A DNA stretch of 64,000 nucleotides from Fibrobacter succinogenes (GTDB lineage Bacteria > Fibrobacterota > Fibrobacteria > Fibrobacterales > Fibrobacteraceae). Both the position numbers and the translations under genes were made by a program. The DNA lies in the NCBI GenBank assembly GCA_902799745.1, contig CADCBQ010000017.1, positions 1 through 64,000 of the forward strand, written 5' to 3'. Positions 40,969 to 48,611 of the stretch are shown piece after piece. The first letter of the stretch is position 1, and every line of letters starts with the position of its first letter. Under the pieces are notes generated by a model, which saw nothing but the letters and a program-made list of their open reading frames with translations, was not told where the DNA came from and ran no database searches.

Positions 40969-41012
40969 CCGATTTTTATCGGAACCCTCCCGGGGCCAAT
41001 GTCGGTTTCCCG
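40969..41012 (+). promoter_or_regulatory. Structured rpsF leader
   Basis: CCGAT-TTTT-ATCGG at 40969-40982 starts at the predicted transcript 5' end, followed by a second element in which the two CCCGGG blocks (about 40990 and 41009) can pair. S6-S18 leaders in many bacteria bind the S6:S18 complex; whether this one holds that motif is not established. Confidence 0.4.
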
Positions 41013-41038
41013 GGCGATAGACCAAAGGGACTCATTAT

Positions 41039-41410
41039 ATGAGACAATACGAAACGATGGTGATCATCGACGCTATGATCTCTGACGACGCTATCAAGGC
41101 TGAAATCGAGACTATCGCCGCCAACATCACCAAAGGCAACGGCGAAATTCTCCGCCGCGACGATTGGGGCAAGCGCAAGCTCGCTTACACCATCAAGAAG
41201 CGCCAGCATGGCTTTTACGTGATCTTCTACTACAAGGCTGAAGCCGCTACGGTCGCCTCTGTGGAAGCCGCTCTTAAGCTGAACGAAAACGTTCTCCGCT
41301 GGATGACTCTCGCTGATTATCCGATGAGCGAAATTGTTTATGACCAAACTCAGACCCAGTCCACCGAAGATATCATCCCGGTTGACGCAGAAGAAGGGGA
41401 GGCTGAATAA
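41039..41410 (+). CDS. rpsF: 30S ribosomal protein S6
   Basis: 123 aa. It starts [17 protein letters not shown] and has the family centre [25 protein letters not shown]; the acidic tail ([14 protein letters not shown]) is usual. S6 pairs with S18 on the platform of the small subunit. The stop overlaps the rpsR start (TAATG), as in a coupled operon. No ssb gene lies between S6 and S18. Confidence 0.97.
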   Translation: MRQYETMVIIDAMISDDAIKAEIETIAANITKGNGEILRRDDWGKRKLAYTIKKRQHGFYVIFYYKAEAATVASVEAALKLNENVLRWMTLADYPMSEIVYDQTQTQSTEDIIPVDAEEGEAE

Positions 41411-41661
41411 TGGCTTTTGAAGATAAGAAGCAGGCAACCCGTATCCGCCGCAAGAAGACTTGCTGGTTCACGGAAAACAACATCAAGTTCATTGACTATA
41501 AGGACGAAAAGACTCTTCGTCGCTTTATCTCTGAACGTGGTAAGATCATTCCTCGCCGCATTTCTGGCACCTCCGCCAAGTATCAGCGTATGCTGAACGA
41601 AGCTATCAAGCGTGCCCGTCAGATGGCTATTCTCCCGTTCGTTTCGGACAGCTTGCGCTAA
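41410..41661 (+). CDS. rpsR: 30S ribosomal protein S18
   Basis: 83 aa. The characteristic run is [32 protein letters not shown] followed by [13 protein letters not shown], typical of S18. It binds S6 and 16S rRNA. The N-terminus carries a [10 protein letters not shown] zinc-site remnant with one Cys only. It overlaps rpsF and is 17 nt ahead of rplI. Confidence 0.97.
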   Translation: MAFEDKKQATRIRRKKTCWFTENNIKFIDYKDEKTLRRFISERGKIIPRRISGTSAKYQRMLNEAIKRARQMAILPFVSDSLR

Positions 41662-41678
41662 TAAGGAGGAACTAGACT

Positions 41679-42128
41679 ATGGAAATTATTCTTAAGGCTA
41701 ATGTCCCCCATTTGGGCAAGATGCTTGACGTCGTGAAGGTTAAGGACGGCTATGCTCGTAACTACCTCTTCCCGCGCAAGCTCGCTGTTCGCGCTACTAA
41801 GGAAGCCAAGCTTGAAATCGAAAACAACCGCGCTGCCGTTGAAGCTCAGTTCCAGAAGGAACTCGCTGCCGCAGGCGATGTGGCTGCCAAGCTTTCTCAG
41901 GTTTCTGTCAACCTCGAACGCCGCGTTGTGGAAGGCGAACGTCTGTACGGTTCTGTGACCGCTTCTGACATCGCTGACGCTATCACCAAGCAGGGCGTTA
42001 AGGTTACCCGTGCTCAGGTTGCTCTCGAAGAACCGATCAAGCAGCTCGGTGTTTACACCGTGACGATCAAGGTCTTCAGCGACGTTGAAGCTCAGGTCAA
42101 GGTTTGGGTGGTTGCTGAAAAGGCATAA
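41679..42128 (+). CDS. rplI: 50S ribosomal protein L9
   Basis: 149 aa, typical length. The N-terminal domain begins MEIILKANVPHLGKMLDVVKVKDGYARNYLFPRKLA, then a long helix and a C-terminal domain (LYGSVTASDIADAITKQG). L9 sits near the L1 stalk. AAGGAGGAA precedes the start. Last gene of the S6-S18-L9 operon. Confidence 0.97.
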   Translation: MEIILKANVPHLGKMLDVVKVKDGYARNYLFPRKLAVRATKEAKLEIENNRAAVEAQFQKELAAAGDVAAKLSQVSVNLERRVVEGERLYGSVTASDIADAITKQGVKVTRAQVALEEPIKQLGVYTVTIKVFSDVEAQVKVWVVAEKA

Positions 42129-42159
42129 GTCTTTTCTAAATCACTAGAAATCTTAAAAG

Positions 42160-42187
42160 CCGCTCCTTCGGGGGCGGTTCTTTTTTT
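42160..42187 (+). terminator. Terminator of the rpsF-rpsR-rplI operon
   Basis: CCGCTCC-TTCG-GGGGCGG followed by TTCTTTTTTT, with a stable TTCG loop. Confidence 0.9.
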
Positions 42188-42258
42188 ATGGACTTGCGTT
42201 TATAACAAAAAATGCGGACAAATGAATGTCCGCATGCGTTTGAAATTTTTCTGAAAAA

Positions 42259-42906
42259 TTACTTGTTGATGAACTGGGGGATACCCTTGTACTTTTCCAT
42301 GTTCTTCATGATGCAGGCCATTTCCCAGTCCTTTTCCTTGAAGCGTCGACGGAGCAGGGCCACGAACACTTCCATGAGCATCAGACAGTCGTAAACGGCG
42401 CGGTGCATTTTGTCGGATTCAATCTTCATGCTGATTTCGTCGCGGCGCTGGAACATGTTGGCCAAGATACCGAGCTTGTGGGAACTGGCTTCGGGCAGGA
42501 TCGCCTTGGAAATTGCGAGGGAGTCGATGACCGGGTTGCCGGGCACGAGCTGCGGGTTGTTCTTGTAGGCCACGCGCAAGAAACTTGCGTCGAAGTTCGC
42601 ATTGTGTGCGAGCAGAATAGAGCTCTGGCCGCAGAATTCGGTGAACTTTTTGATGGCATCGCCAACGGCGGGGGCGTCTTGCACATCGCTGTCGTAAATG
42701 TGGTTCACGGCAGAGGCTTCGGCCGGAATCATCATGTTCGGCTTCACGAAGGTTTCGAGTTCGCCGAGCAGCTTGGGCACGACTTTGCCGTTCTTGGTTT
42801 CTACGGTGAACTTGACTGCACCGATTTCAATGATTTCATCTTTTTGGTTGTTAAGACCTGTAGTTTCAAGGTCGAAAGCGACAAATTTAGGTGGCATTAA
42901 AATCAT
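42259..42906 (-). CDS. DEDDh 3'-5' exonuclease (DnaQ/PolC-epsilon-like)
   Basis: 215 aa from the ATG at 42906, which follows the upstream stop in TGACATG; the Met at 42897 is another option. Exo I is VAFDLETTGLNNQKDEIIEIGAVKF, Exo II LLAHNANFDASFLR, Exo III HRAVYDCLMLMEVF, giving D, E, D, H, D. It removes nucleotides from 3' ends, either as DNA polymerase proofreader or as a stand-alone nuclease; no other polymerase domain is fused. The layout resembles PolC-type epsilon domains. It is translationally coupled to the DUF374 gene. Confidence 0.88.
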   Translation of the reverse strand: MILMPPKFVAFDLETTGLNNQKDEIIEIGAVKFTVETKNGKVVPKLLGELETFVKPNMMIPAEASAVNHIYDSDVQDAPAVGDAIKKFTEFCGQSSILLAHNANFDASFLRVAYKNNPQLVPGNPVIDSLAISKAILPEASSHKLGILANMFQRRDEISMKIESDKMHRAVYDCLMLMEVFVALLRRRFKEKDWEMACIMKNMEKYKGIPQFINK

Positions 42907-42907
42907 G

Positions 42908-43420
42908 TCACAAAGATAATTTAATTTCGATGTCAATACGTGTCAGCGGCAGGGGCAAAACAAATTTATCCCATGTTTTTAGCGTGATGTGCGCGCCGTA
43001 CTTGGCGTTGATTTGCCATAGGGGCGTGCCGCTTGTTTTGGAAAGCCAGAGCGAGCCTTTTTTGACTACGCCTGCCGGTCCGCGAGGGCCATCGAGAGCC
43101 ATGCCTACAAAGCGGCCTTCGCGGAGCGGGGTAAGTAGGTGACGCACGTTGGTGGCGCCGTGGGTGCTCGACCCGCGTGTGACACTGTAGCCTAGATTTT
43201 GTACGATGGTTGCGAAAAGGTCGCCGTCGCTCGACTCTGAAACGAGCGTGTGCACGCCCCAGTTTTTAAAGGCGGCGGCACTCGCGAGTAAATCCTTATG
43301 CCACACTCCAAGGATTCCCGGAGCAAACGACTCGGGCGTTTTTAGCCTGATGCGAAGGCTTTTAATCCAAAGGGTTACAAGAAATGCCTTGAACCTGACC
43401 TTGAAAGCGGGTTTAGCCAT
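42908..43420 (-). CDS. DUF374 / lysophospholipid acyltransferase-like protein
   Basis: 170 aa. The family marks are GILGVWHKDLLASAAAF, with the active His-x4 region, LVSESSDGDLFATIVQNLGYSVTRGSST, and FVGMALDGPRGPAGVVKKGSLWLS, as in DUF374 proteins related to LpxL-type acyltransferases. A role in lipid A or other lipid acylation is inferred from the family. No signal peptide; a hydrophobic N-terminal stretch may bind the membrane. Coupled to the exonuclease gene downstream. Confidence 0.8.
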   Translation of the reverse strand: MAKPAFKVRFKAFLVTLWIKSLRIRLKTPESFAPGILGVWHKDLLASAAAFKNWGVHTLVSESSDGDLFATIVQNLGYSVTRGSSTHGATNVRHLLTPLREGRFVGMALDGPRGPAGVVKKGSLWLSKTSGTPLWQINAKYGAHITLKTWDKFVLPLPLTRIDIEIKLSL

Positions 43421-43461
43421 GCGTAAAAGATAAAAAAATGCAAAAAATGCCCGGTTTGCCC

Positions 43462-43490
43462 TTGAAAAAGGGAGTAAAATTACCTATATT
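43462..43490 (+). promoter_or_regulatory. Promoter of tRNA-Cys
   Basis: TTGAAA at 43462-43467, 17-nt spacer, TATATT at 43485-43490, ending 12 nt before the mature tRNA 5' end. Confidence 0.75.
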
Positions 43491-43502
43491 GCGTTTCACT
43501 TT

Positions 43503-43575
43503 GGCGACGTACCCAAGTTGGTAAGGGGCGGCTCTGCAAAAGCCTTATTCATCAGTTCGAGTCTGATCGTTGCCT
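43503..43575 (+). tRNA. tRNA-Cys (anticodon GCA)
   Basis: 73 nt. The acceptor stem GGCGACG pairs with CGTTGCC and the discriminator is U, the cysteine identity base. The anticodon loop CTGCAAA holds GCA, closed by GGCT/AGCC with one C-U mismatch at the top of the stem. The T arm is ATCAG-TTCGAGT-CTGAT. No CCA encoded. It has its own promoter and terminator. Confidence 0.93.
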
Positions 43576-43578
43576 CTC

Positions 43579-43618
43579 AAAACTCCTTCTCACCCCGAGA
43601 AGGAGTTTTTTGTTTTTA
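43579..43618 (+). terminator. Terminator of tRNA-Cys
   Basis: AAACTCCTTCTC-ACCC-CGAGAAGGAGTTT followed by TTTGTTTTT. Confidence 0.9.
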
Positions 43619-43692
43619 TTGTTTCGGACAACATTCTAAAAAAGAAAATGGCGGATCAACTCCGCCATTTATTAACTAAAATCTACTGTCTA

Positions 43693-44343
43693 CTAAACAA
43701 TAGGATTCTTCCTCGGTCTTCCGCGGCCACGCTTGATAGGCGAACCGTCGGGCATTACCGTTGCTTCCGGGTGCTTGGCCTTAAAGAAATTCTGAATCTT
43801 CTTGGCGCGTTCTTCGGCTTTTTGCTTGGCGAGGTCTGCGGCCGACACGATTACGGCCTTGGGCTTGTCGCCGTCCTTGAATCCGAACGATGCCTTGAGA
43901 ACGCGGCCCGAGGTGGGCTTCGGGGTTTCTGAAATCATGGACTTGGGGGCGCTGTTCAAGGTCGCTTCTTTCAGTTTGTAGCTTGAAAAGCTCGGGCTTT
44001 CTTGTGTGAAGACGGAATTCAACATCTTCTGCTTTTCTGCCGAAAGTTCGCTGAGCGAGGGAATACCCGGAATGGCCGTCTTGGGCTTGAAGTAGAGGTC
44101 GTTCTGCTTGGGGATCGAACCGAAAATCTCGTTGGCGATATTCTGGGCTTCCTGGTACTCTTTCTGCTGCTTCTGGGCGAGGCGGTCTTTCTTGGAAGGC
44201 CTGGCGGCTCCGTTCTTGCGTTTGCCGCTAAAATCTTTCTTGATTTTTTCGGAATTCTGGATGATTTCTTCGTCGGTGAGGCCGCGGAGTTCCGGCGGAA
44301 CTTCGATGATTTGGAGCGCGATATTAGACAAATTCTGATCCAT
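43693..44343 (-). CDS. AT-hook protein of unknown function
   Basis: 216 aa from the Met at 44343 (MDQNLSNIALQ); Met at 44394 is an alternative, and the frame is open further up without coding character. The protein is hydrophilic, with no signal peptide: an N-terminal segment (IIEVPPELRGLTDEEI), a Lys-rich coiled-coil-prone stretch (KKDRLAQKQQKEYQEAQNIANEIFG), a Pro/Ser-rich middle and a C-terminus IKRGRGRPRKNPIV, a near-ideal AT-hook (GRP core flanked by Arg/Lys) that binds the minor groove of AT-rich DNA. Divergent from the AlkD-like gene across a very AT-rich 150-nt spacer. A nucleoid-type or regulatory role is inferred. Confidence 0.7.
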   Translation of the reverse strand: MDQNLSNIALQIIEVPPELRGLTDEEIIQNSEKIKKDFSGKRKNGAARPSKKDRLAQKQQKEYQEAQNIANEIFGSIPKQNDLYFKPKTAIPGIPSLSELSAEKQKMLNSVFTQESPSFSSYKLKEATLNSAPKSMISETPKPTSGRVLKASFGFKDGDKPKAVIVSAADLAKQKAEERAKKIQNFFKAKHPEATVMPDGSPIKRGRGRPRKNPIV

Positions 44344-44491
44344 AAAACCCCATTTTTCGCCCTTTGAGGGCTTGTCAAGAGTGGAAAACGTCATTTTATT
44401 GTAAAAAATGCGACCCAAATTTAAAAAAAATTGAAAAAAATGCTTGTCAAGACCTAGAAAAAAAATTTTTTTTGGACTATTTTTGTTATAC

Positions 44492-45154
44492 ATGCTTCGG
44501 TTTACTCAAGAAATATTACTTGCTCTCCGTGCTATCTCTAATGAAGAAGAAGCACATGAAATGTCTAAGAAGGCCCGAGAACAGTTCGATTTCCTTGGAA
44601 TTCGCCTTGTTCCCCGCCGTGAGGTGACCTACCCCATATTCGACAAGTATCCTCCGAAAGATGGTGACGAATTGGTGGCTAGGGTCGAGGACATGTGGGC
44701 ACAGCCGTATCGTGAAATCCAGTATGCGGCTTGTGACTACCTGTTCCGCCACAGAGTCCTGCTCGGTGGACAGCACCTTGCCTTCCTTAAAAAGTTGATT
44801 AAGACCCGTGCTTGGCGCGATACCGTCGATACGCTCGCCGCTTGCGTCCTGGGTGATTTGGCGCTCCGCTTGCCGGCGCTGCGCTCCAAGATCGCTTCCT
44901 GGATTCGCGACCCGAACGTGTGGGTGCGCCGTAGCGCAATCATTTTCCAGATTCAGTACAAGGATCGTACCGACTGGCCGCTGCTCAGACAGTTCTGCCT
45001 GACTTGCGCCAAGGACGACGATTACTACATCCGTAACGGTATCGGTCGAGCTCTTTCGGAATACGCCCGAATCAACCCGACCGAGGTGCGTCGCTTCGTG
45101 CAGGACAATACCTTTGCCGAACAGACCGCCCAGGAAATCCTCCGCCTGATCTAA
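44492..45154 (+). CDS. AlkD-like DNA alkylation repair protein
   Basis: 220 aa from the ATG at 44492. It is built of HEAT-like helical pairs: FTQEILLALRAISNEEEAHEMSKKARE, VARVEDMWAQPYREIQYAACDYLF, DTVDTLAACVLGDLALRLP and SWIRDPNVWVRRSAIIFQIQYK, the last two holding the conserved Trp/Asp/Arg surface of AlkD glycosylases. It should excise N3- and N7-alkylated purines without base flipping. No Shine-Dalgarno; a TATTTTTG box lies 8 nt before the ATG. Terminator follows at 45183-45214. Confidence 0.85.
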   Translation: MLRFTQEILLALRAISNEEEAHEMSKKAREQFDFLGIRLVPRREVTYPIFDKYPPKDGDELVARVEDMWAQPYREIQYAACDYLFRHRVLLGGQHLAFLKKLIKTRAWRDTVDTLAACVLGDLALRLPALRSKIASWIRDPNVWVRRSAIIFQIQYKDRTDWPLLRQFCLTCAKDDDYYIRNGIGRALSEYARINPTEVRRFVQDNTFAEQTAQEILRLI

Positions 45155-45182
45155 ACGAAATAAAGAAACATCATTTTAGCAG

Positions 45183-45214
45183 CCTTCCTGTAAATCTTAC
45201 GGGAAGGTTTTTTT
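45183..45214 (+). terminator. Terminator of the AlkD-like gene
   Basis: CCTTCCTGTAA-ATC-TTACGGGAAGG followed by seven Ts. Confidence 0.9.
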
Positions 45215-45221
45215 ATGCAGT

Positions 45222-45253
45222 TTCTTTCGTCTCTCGTCTCTCGTCTCTCGTCT
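45222..45253 (-). repeat. Heptad tandem repeat (GACGAGA)n
   Basis: On the plus strand CGTCTCT is repeated about four times (TTTCGTCTCTCGTCTCTCG...), i.e. GACGAGA units on the minus strand. Related to the flanks of the elements at 22262, 35090 and 51261. It lies 18 nt before the malQ start, where the promoter should be. Confidence 0.75.
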
Positions 45254-45271
45254 AAAAACTAAATTTACACC

Positions 45272-47245
45272 ATGCGTTACGGTGACATTTCATTTTTCCA
45301 GAGCGGCGTGGCCGTTCCCCTCTTTAGCCTTTATAGCAAGCAGAGCATCGGTATCGGTGAATTCTTGGACCTGATTCCGTTTGCCCGCTGGACCGCTTTT
45401 TGTGATTTCAATATTATTCAGCTTTTGCCGGTGAACGATACGGGCGCCGAATCGAGCCCCTATAGCGCTCGCAGTGCCTTTGCCTTGAACCCGGTGTTCA
45501 TTAACGTGCAGTCTGTCGAAGGTTCTTCGGAATACGAAGACGAAATCCAGGCGGGCAAGGCCGATTTTGAAAAGTACGGTAAGATCGATTACTACAATAT
45601 TTCGACTTGGAAGCGCCTGATTCTGCGCAAGATTTTTGACAACCGTTATGACGACCTGAAAAAAGATAAGGTGTTGCAGCGCTGGATAGACGACAATACT
45701 TGGGCAAAGCCGTATTGCGTGTACTGCACCCTCAAGGCTCAGAACGACGAAAGAAGCTGGAAGGACTGGAAGAATTACCGCGACCCGAGCGAAAAGGATA
45801 TCGAGACCCTTTGGAAAAAGTTCCTGAAGGACAACCTGTTCCAGGCTTGGATGCAGTTTGAGGCCGAAAAGCAGTTCAGCGCTGCAGTTGCCGAAGTTTC
45901 CAAGATGGGAATCCGCATCAAGGGCGACATTCCGATTCTCATTAACGAAGACAGCGCCGACGTGTGGGCCGACCGCAAGTACTTCTCGCTGGATGACCGC
46001 GCGGGCGCTCCTCCTGACATGTTCAGCTACACGGGCCAGAACTGGGGATTCCCGACTTACCGCTGGGACGTGATTGAAAAAGACAATTTTGTTTGGTGGC
46101 GCCGTCGCCTGGCTCAGGCAAGCAAGTTCTACCATGCTTACCGTATTGACCACGTGCTTGGATTCTTCCGCATTTGGTCGATTCCGCAGCAAGAAGTGAC
46201 AGGCATTCTGGGTTACTTTAACCCGTGCGTGCCGCTCACTTACGACAAGCTCGCTGCTGCAGGCTTTATGCGCGAAACGCTGGAATACCTGCGCCGCCCG
46301 AATTACGGCATAGACCAGTTGCGCGAATTCCTGGGCGCCGATGCTGACCGCCTCGCTCCGATTTGCTTTACCCAGCTCGAAGGCCACCCGGACCGCTTGA
46401 TTCTCAAGCCGGAATACAGTTCCGAAAAGGCTATCCTTGGCATGAACGAACCGCAAGAAGTCAAGGATAAGCTGCTCAAGGTTTACTGGAACCGCGTGTT
46501 TGTTCCTTCGGGCGACGAAAACAATTTCTACCCATATTGGTACTGGTACAATGCTCCGGTGCTCTTTACCTTGCCGGATTACGAACAGGAAAAACTGCGT
46601 AACCTGATTAGGGAAAACGAAAATTCCCAGAATGGTTTGTGGGATGCTAACGCTACCAAGCTCTTGACGGTGCTTTCGCAGGAAACCGATATGCTGGTCT
46701 GCGCCGAAGACTTGGGCGCCGTGCCGCCTTGCGTGCCTGCCGTGCTCAAGAAGCTCAACATCCTGTCGCTGCGTATTGAACGCTGGGCTCGCAACTGGAA
46801 CGCTCCGTATTCGCCGTACTACGAAATGGGCGAATACCCGCGCCTGTCTGTGTGCGCCACGAGCTGCCACGATACCTCTAGCTTGCGTGGACTCTGGAAA
46901 GAACCCGACTTTGACCGCAACCTTTATTGGTCGCATGCTCACTTGCCGGGCAACGCTCCTGAAGAGGTGACGCCTTCGGTGGCCCGCACGATTTTAAATC
47001 ACGTGTTTACGGCGAACAGCTTGTTCTGCATTTTGCCGGTGCAAGACTACTTCGCTCTTTCGGCTAGCCTGAGCAAGTGCGCACCCGAAGAAGAACGCGT
47101 GAATGTGCCGGGTACGGTGGGCGGCAAGAACTGGTGCTATCGTATGCCGTGTTCTGTGGAAGAACTGATGGACTACTCGTCGCTTGCCTCTGAAATCCGC
47201 ATGCTCGTGGATGTGCGCAAGCGCCGCCCGATGTGGAATATCTAG
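45272..47245 (+). CDS. malQ: 4-alpha-glucanotransferase (GH77)
   Basis: 657 aa. Opens with GVAVPLFSLYSKQSIGIGEFLDLIPF, the amylomaltase N-terminus. Catalytic residues sit in KFYHAYRIDHVLGFFRIW (nucleophile Asp), VCAEDLGAVPPCVP (acid/base Glu) and CATSCHDTSSLRGLW (transition-state Asp); FSYTGQNWGFPTYRW is another hallmark. It transfers alpha-1,4-glucan chains between oligosaccharides in the cytosol, in glycogen or maltodextrin turnover. No N-terminal starch-binding modules. A TAAATT box ends 6 nt before the ATG. The GH13 gene starts 1 nt after its stop. Confidence 0.95.
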   Translation: MRYGDISFFQSGVAVPLFSLYSKQSIGIGEFLDLIPFARWTAFCDFNIIQLLPVNDTGAESSPYSARSAFALNPVFINVQSVEGSSEYEDEIQAGKADFEKYGKIDYYNISTWKRLILRKIFDNRYDDLKKDKVLQRWIDDNTWAKPYCVYCTLKAQNDERSWKDWKNYRDPSEKDIETLWKKFLKDNLFQAWMQFEAEKQFSAAVAEVSKMGIRIKGDIPILINEDSADVWADRKYFSLDDRAGAPPDMFSYTGQNWGFPTYRWDVIEKDNFVWWRRRLAQASKFYHAYRIDHVLGFFRIWSIPQQEVTGILGYFNPCVPLTYDKLAAAGFMRETLEYLRRPNYGIDQLREFLGADADRLAPICFTQLEGHPDRLILKPEYSSEKAILGMNEPQEVKDKLLKVYWNRVFVPSGDENNFYPYWYWYNAPVLFTLPDYEQEKLRNLIRENENSQNGLWDANATKLLTVLSQETDMLVCAEDLGAVPPCVPAVLKKLNILSLRIERWARNWNAPYSPYYEMGEYPRLSVCATSCHDTSSLRGLWKEPDFDRNLYWSHAHLPGNAPEEVTPSVARTILNHVFTANSLFCILPVQDYFALSASLSKCAPEEERVNVPGTVGGKNWCYRMPCSVEELMDYSSLASEIRMLVDVRKRRPMWNI

Positions 47246-47246
47246 G

Positions 47247-48506
47247 ATGTTCGCTCCTGCTTGGGTTAAAGACGCTATCTTTTATCAGATCTTTCCGGAC
47301 CGGTTTTGCCGTTCGGGGCGTTACCATGCAGTAGGCAAGTTCGTGGAGTGGGGGAGTAAGCCTACCCGTGAAAACATGTTCGGCGGAAACCTCGCGGGTA
47401 TCGATGACAAGCTTGAATATATTGCGGGACTGGGCGTCAATGCGATTTACCTGTGCCCGATTTTCAAGAGCAATTCGAACCACCGCTACCATACGGTGGA
47501 CTACTTCGAGATTGACCCGGTGCTCGGCACGCTCGAAGATTTTGACCGCTTGGTCAAGAAGGCTCACAAGTTAAAACTGCGCGTGATTCTAGATGGTGTG
47601 TTCAACCATTGTTCGCGCGGATTCTTTCAGTTCAATAGCCTGATGGAATTGGGCGAGCATTCGCCGTACGTGGACTGGTTTCATGTGAAGGGCTGGCCGC
47701 TGAACGCCTATACCGACAAACCCAATTACGAATGTTGGTGGAACTTTCCGGCGCTCCCGAAATTCAATACGGACTGTCCCGATGTGCGTGAATACCTTTT
47801 CTCGGTAGGCGAGTACTGGATGAAGCGTGGCATTGACGGCTGGCGCCTCGATGTTCCGAATGAAATTGACGACGATAGCTTTTGGCAGGAATTCCGCCGC
47901 CGTGTAAAGGCGGTGAATCCGGATGCCTACATTGTGGGTGAGATTTGGGATGAGCCTTCTCGCTGGCTGAAAGGTGACCAGTTTGATGGCGTGATGAATT
48001 ACATGTTCCGCAAGGCGGCGATGCAGTTCTTGTTCGACGAAAATCCGATTTCGATCAAGGAATTCGGCGAACGCATGAGTCGTGCATTCCCCGAAGGCCG
48101 TGGCGATATTCCCATGAACCTGCTCGGGAGCCACGATACCACGCGCCTGATGTCGCAGCCCTGCGCAAGCCTTGAACGAATCAAGCTCGCGTATGCGATT
48201 CTGTTCTTCTTGCCGGGAGCACCGTGCATTTATTACGGCGAAGAACTTTCGATGAAGGGCGGCAAGGATCCCGACAACCGCCGTAGCGTGCCGTGGAGCA
48301 AACTGGCCGAGATGCAGGCAAAGCCGCTGTATGAATTTATCAAGCAGATGATTGCACTCCGCAACAAGAATGCAGTTCTCCGCGACGGAACGCTTGAAAT
48401 CCGCTCCGCCGACAATGGATTTGCTATCGAGCGTACCCTCGGTAAGAAATCGATGACGCTCGTTGTGCTGCAAGACGGCACGGAATACAAGTTCAACATT
48501 ATATAA
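47247..48506 (+). CDS. GH13 alpha-amylase-family enzyme, neopullulanase-like
   Basis: 419 aa from the ATG at 47247, one base after the malQ stop; the frame is open upstream but coding begins MFAPAWVKDAIFYQIFPDRFCR. Catalytic residues: DGWRLDVPNEID (nucleophile Asp), YIVGEIWDEPSRW (acid/base Glu) and LLGSHDTTRLM (Asp). The IFPDRF opening and lack of an N-terminal domain fit cyclomaltodextrinase/neopullulanase-type enzymes. No signal peptide. It forms an operon with malQ for intracellular alpha-glucan breakdown. Confidence 0.92.
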   Translation: MFAPAWVKDAIFYQIFPDRFCRSGRYHAVGKFVEWGSKPTRENMFGGNLAGIDDKLEYIAGLGVNAIYLCPIFKSNSNHRYHTVDYFEIDPVLGTLEDFDRLVKKAHKLKLRVILDGVFNHCSRGFFQFNSLMELGEHSPYVDWFHVKGWPLNAYTDKPNYECWWNFPALPKFNTDCPDVREYLFSVGEYWMKRGIDGWRLDVPNEIDDDSFWQEFRRRVKAVNPDAYIVGEIWDEPSRWLKGDQFDGVMNYMFRKAAMQFLFDENPISIKEFGERMSRAFPEGRGDIPMNLLGSHDTTRLMSQPCASLERIKLAYAILFFLPGAPCIYYGEELSMKGGKDPDNRRSVPWSKLAEMQAKPLYEFIKQMIALRNKNAVLRDGTLEIRSADNGFAIERTLGKKSMTLVVLQDGTEYKFNII

Positions 48507-48529
48507 AAGGGGCAATCCTCCCCCTTTTT
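48505..48529 (+). terminator. Terminator of the malQ-GH13 operon
   Basis: AAAAGGGG-CAATCCT-CCCCCTTTTT, starting in the stop codon region. Confidence 0.75.
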
Positions 48530-48611
48530 ATATGTGTATAATGACTAAAAACTCACATTTTTCTACATTTGCGCGCAAAACTTACTGAATAATGCCTTAT
48601 AGGGATTACAA

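Noticed and set aside
41410..41661. Expected ssb between rpsF and rpsR
   Set aside because: Absence is normal outside groups with the rpsF-ssb-rpsR order, so not reported as unusual.
45222..45253. CRISPR-like short repeats
   Set aside because: The 7-bp units are contiguous without spacers and no cas gene is present.
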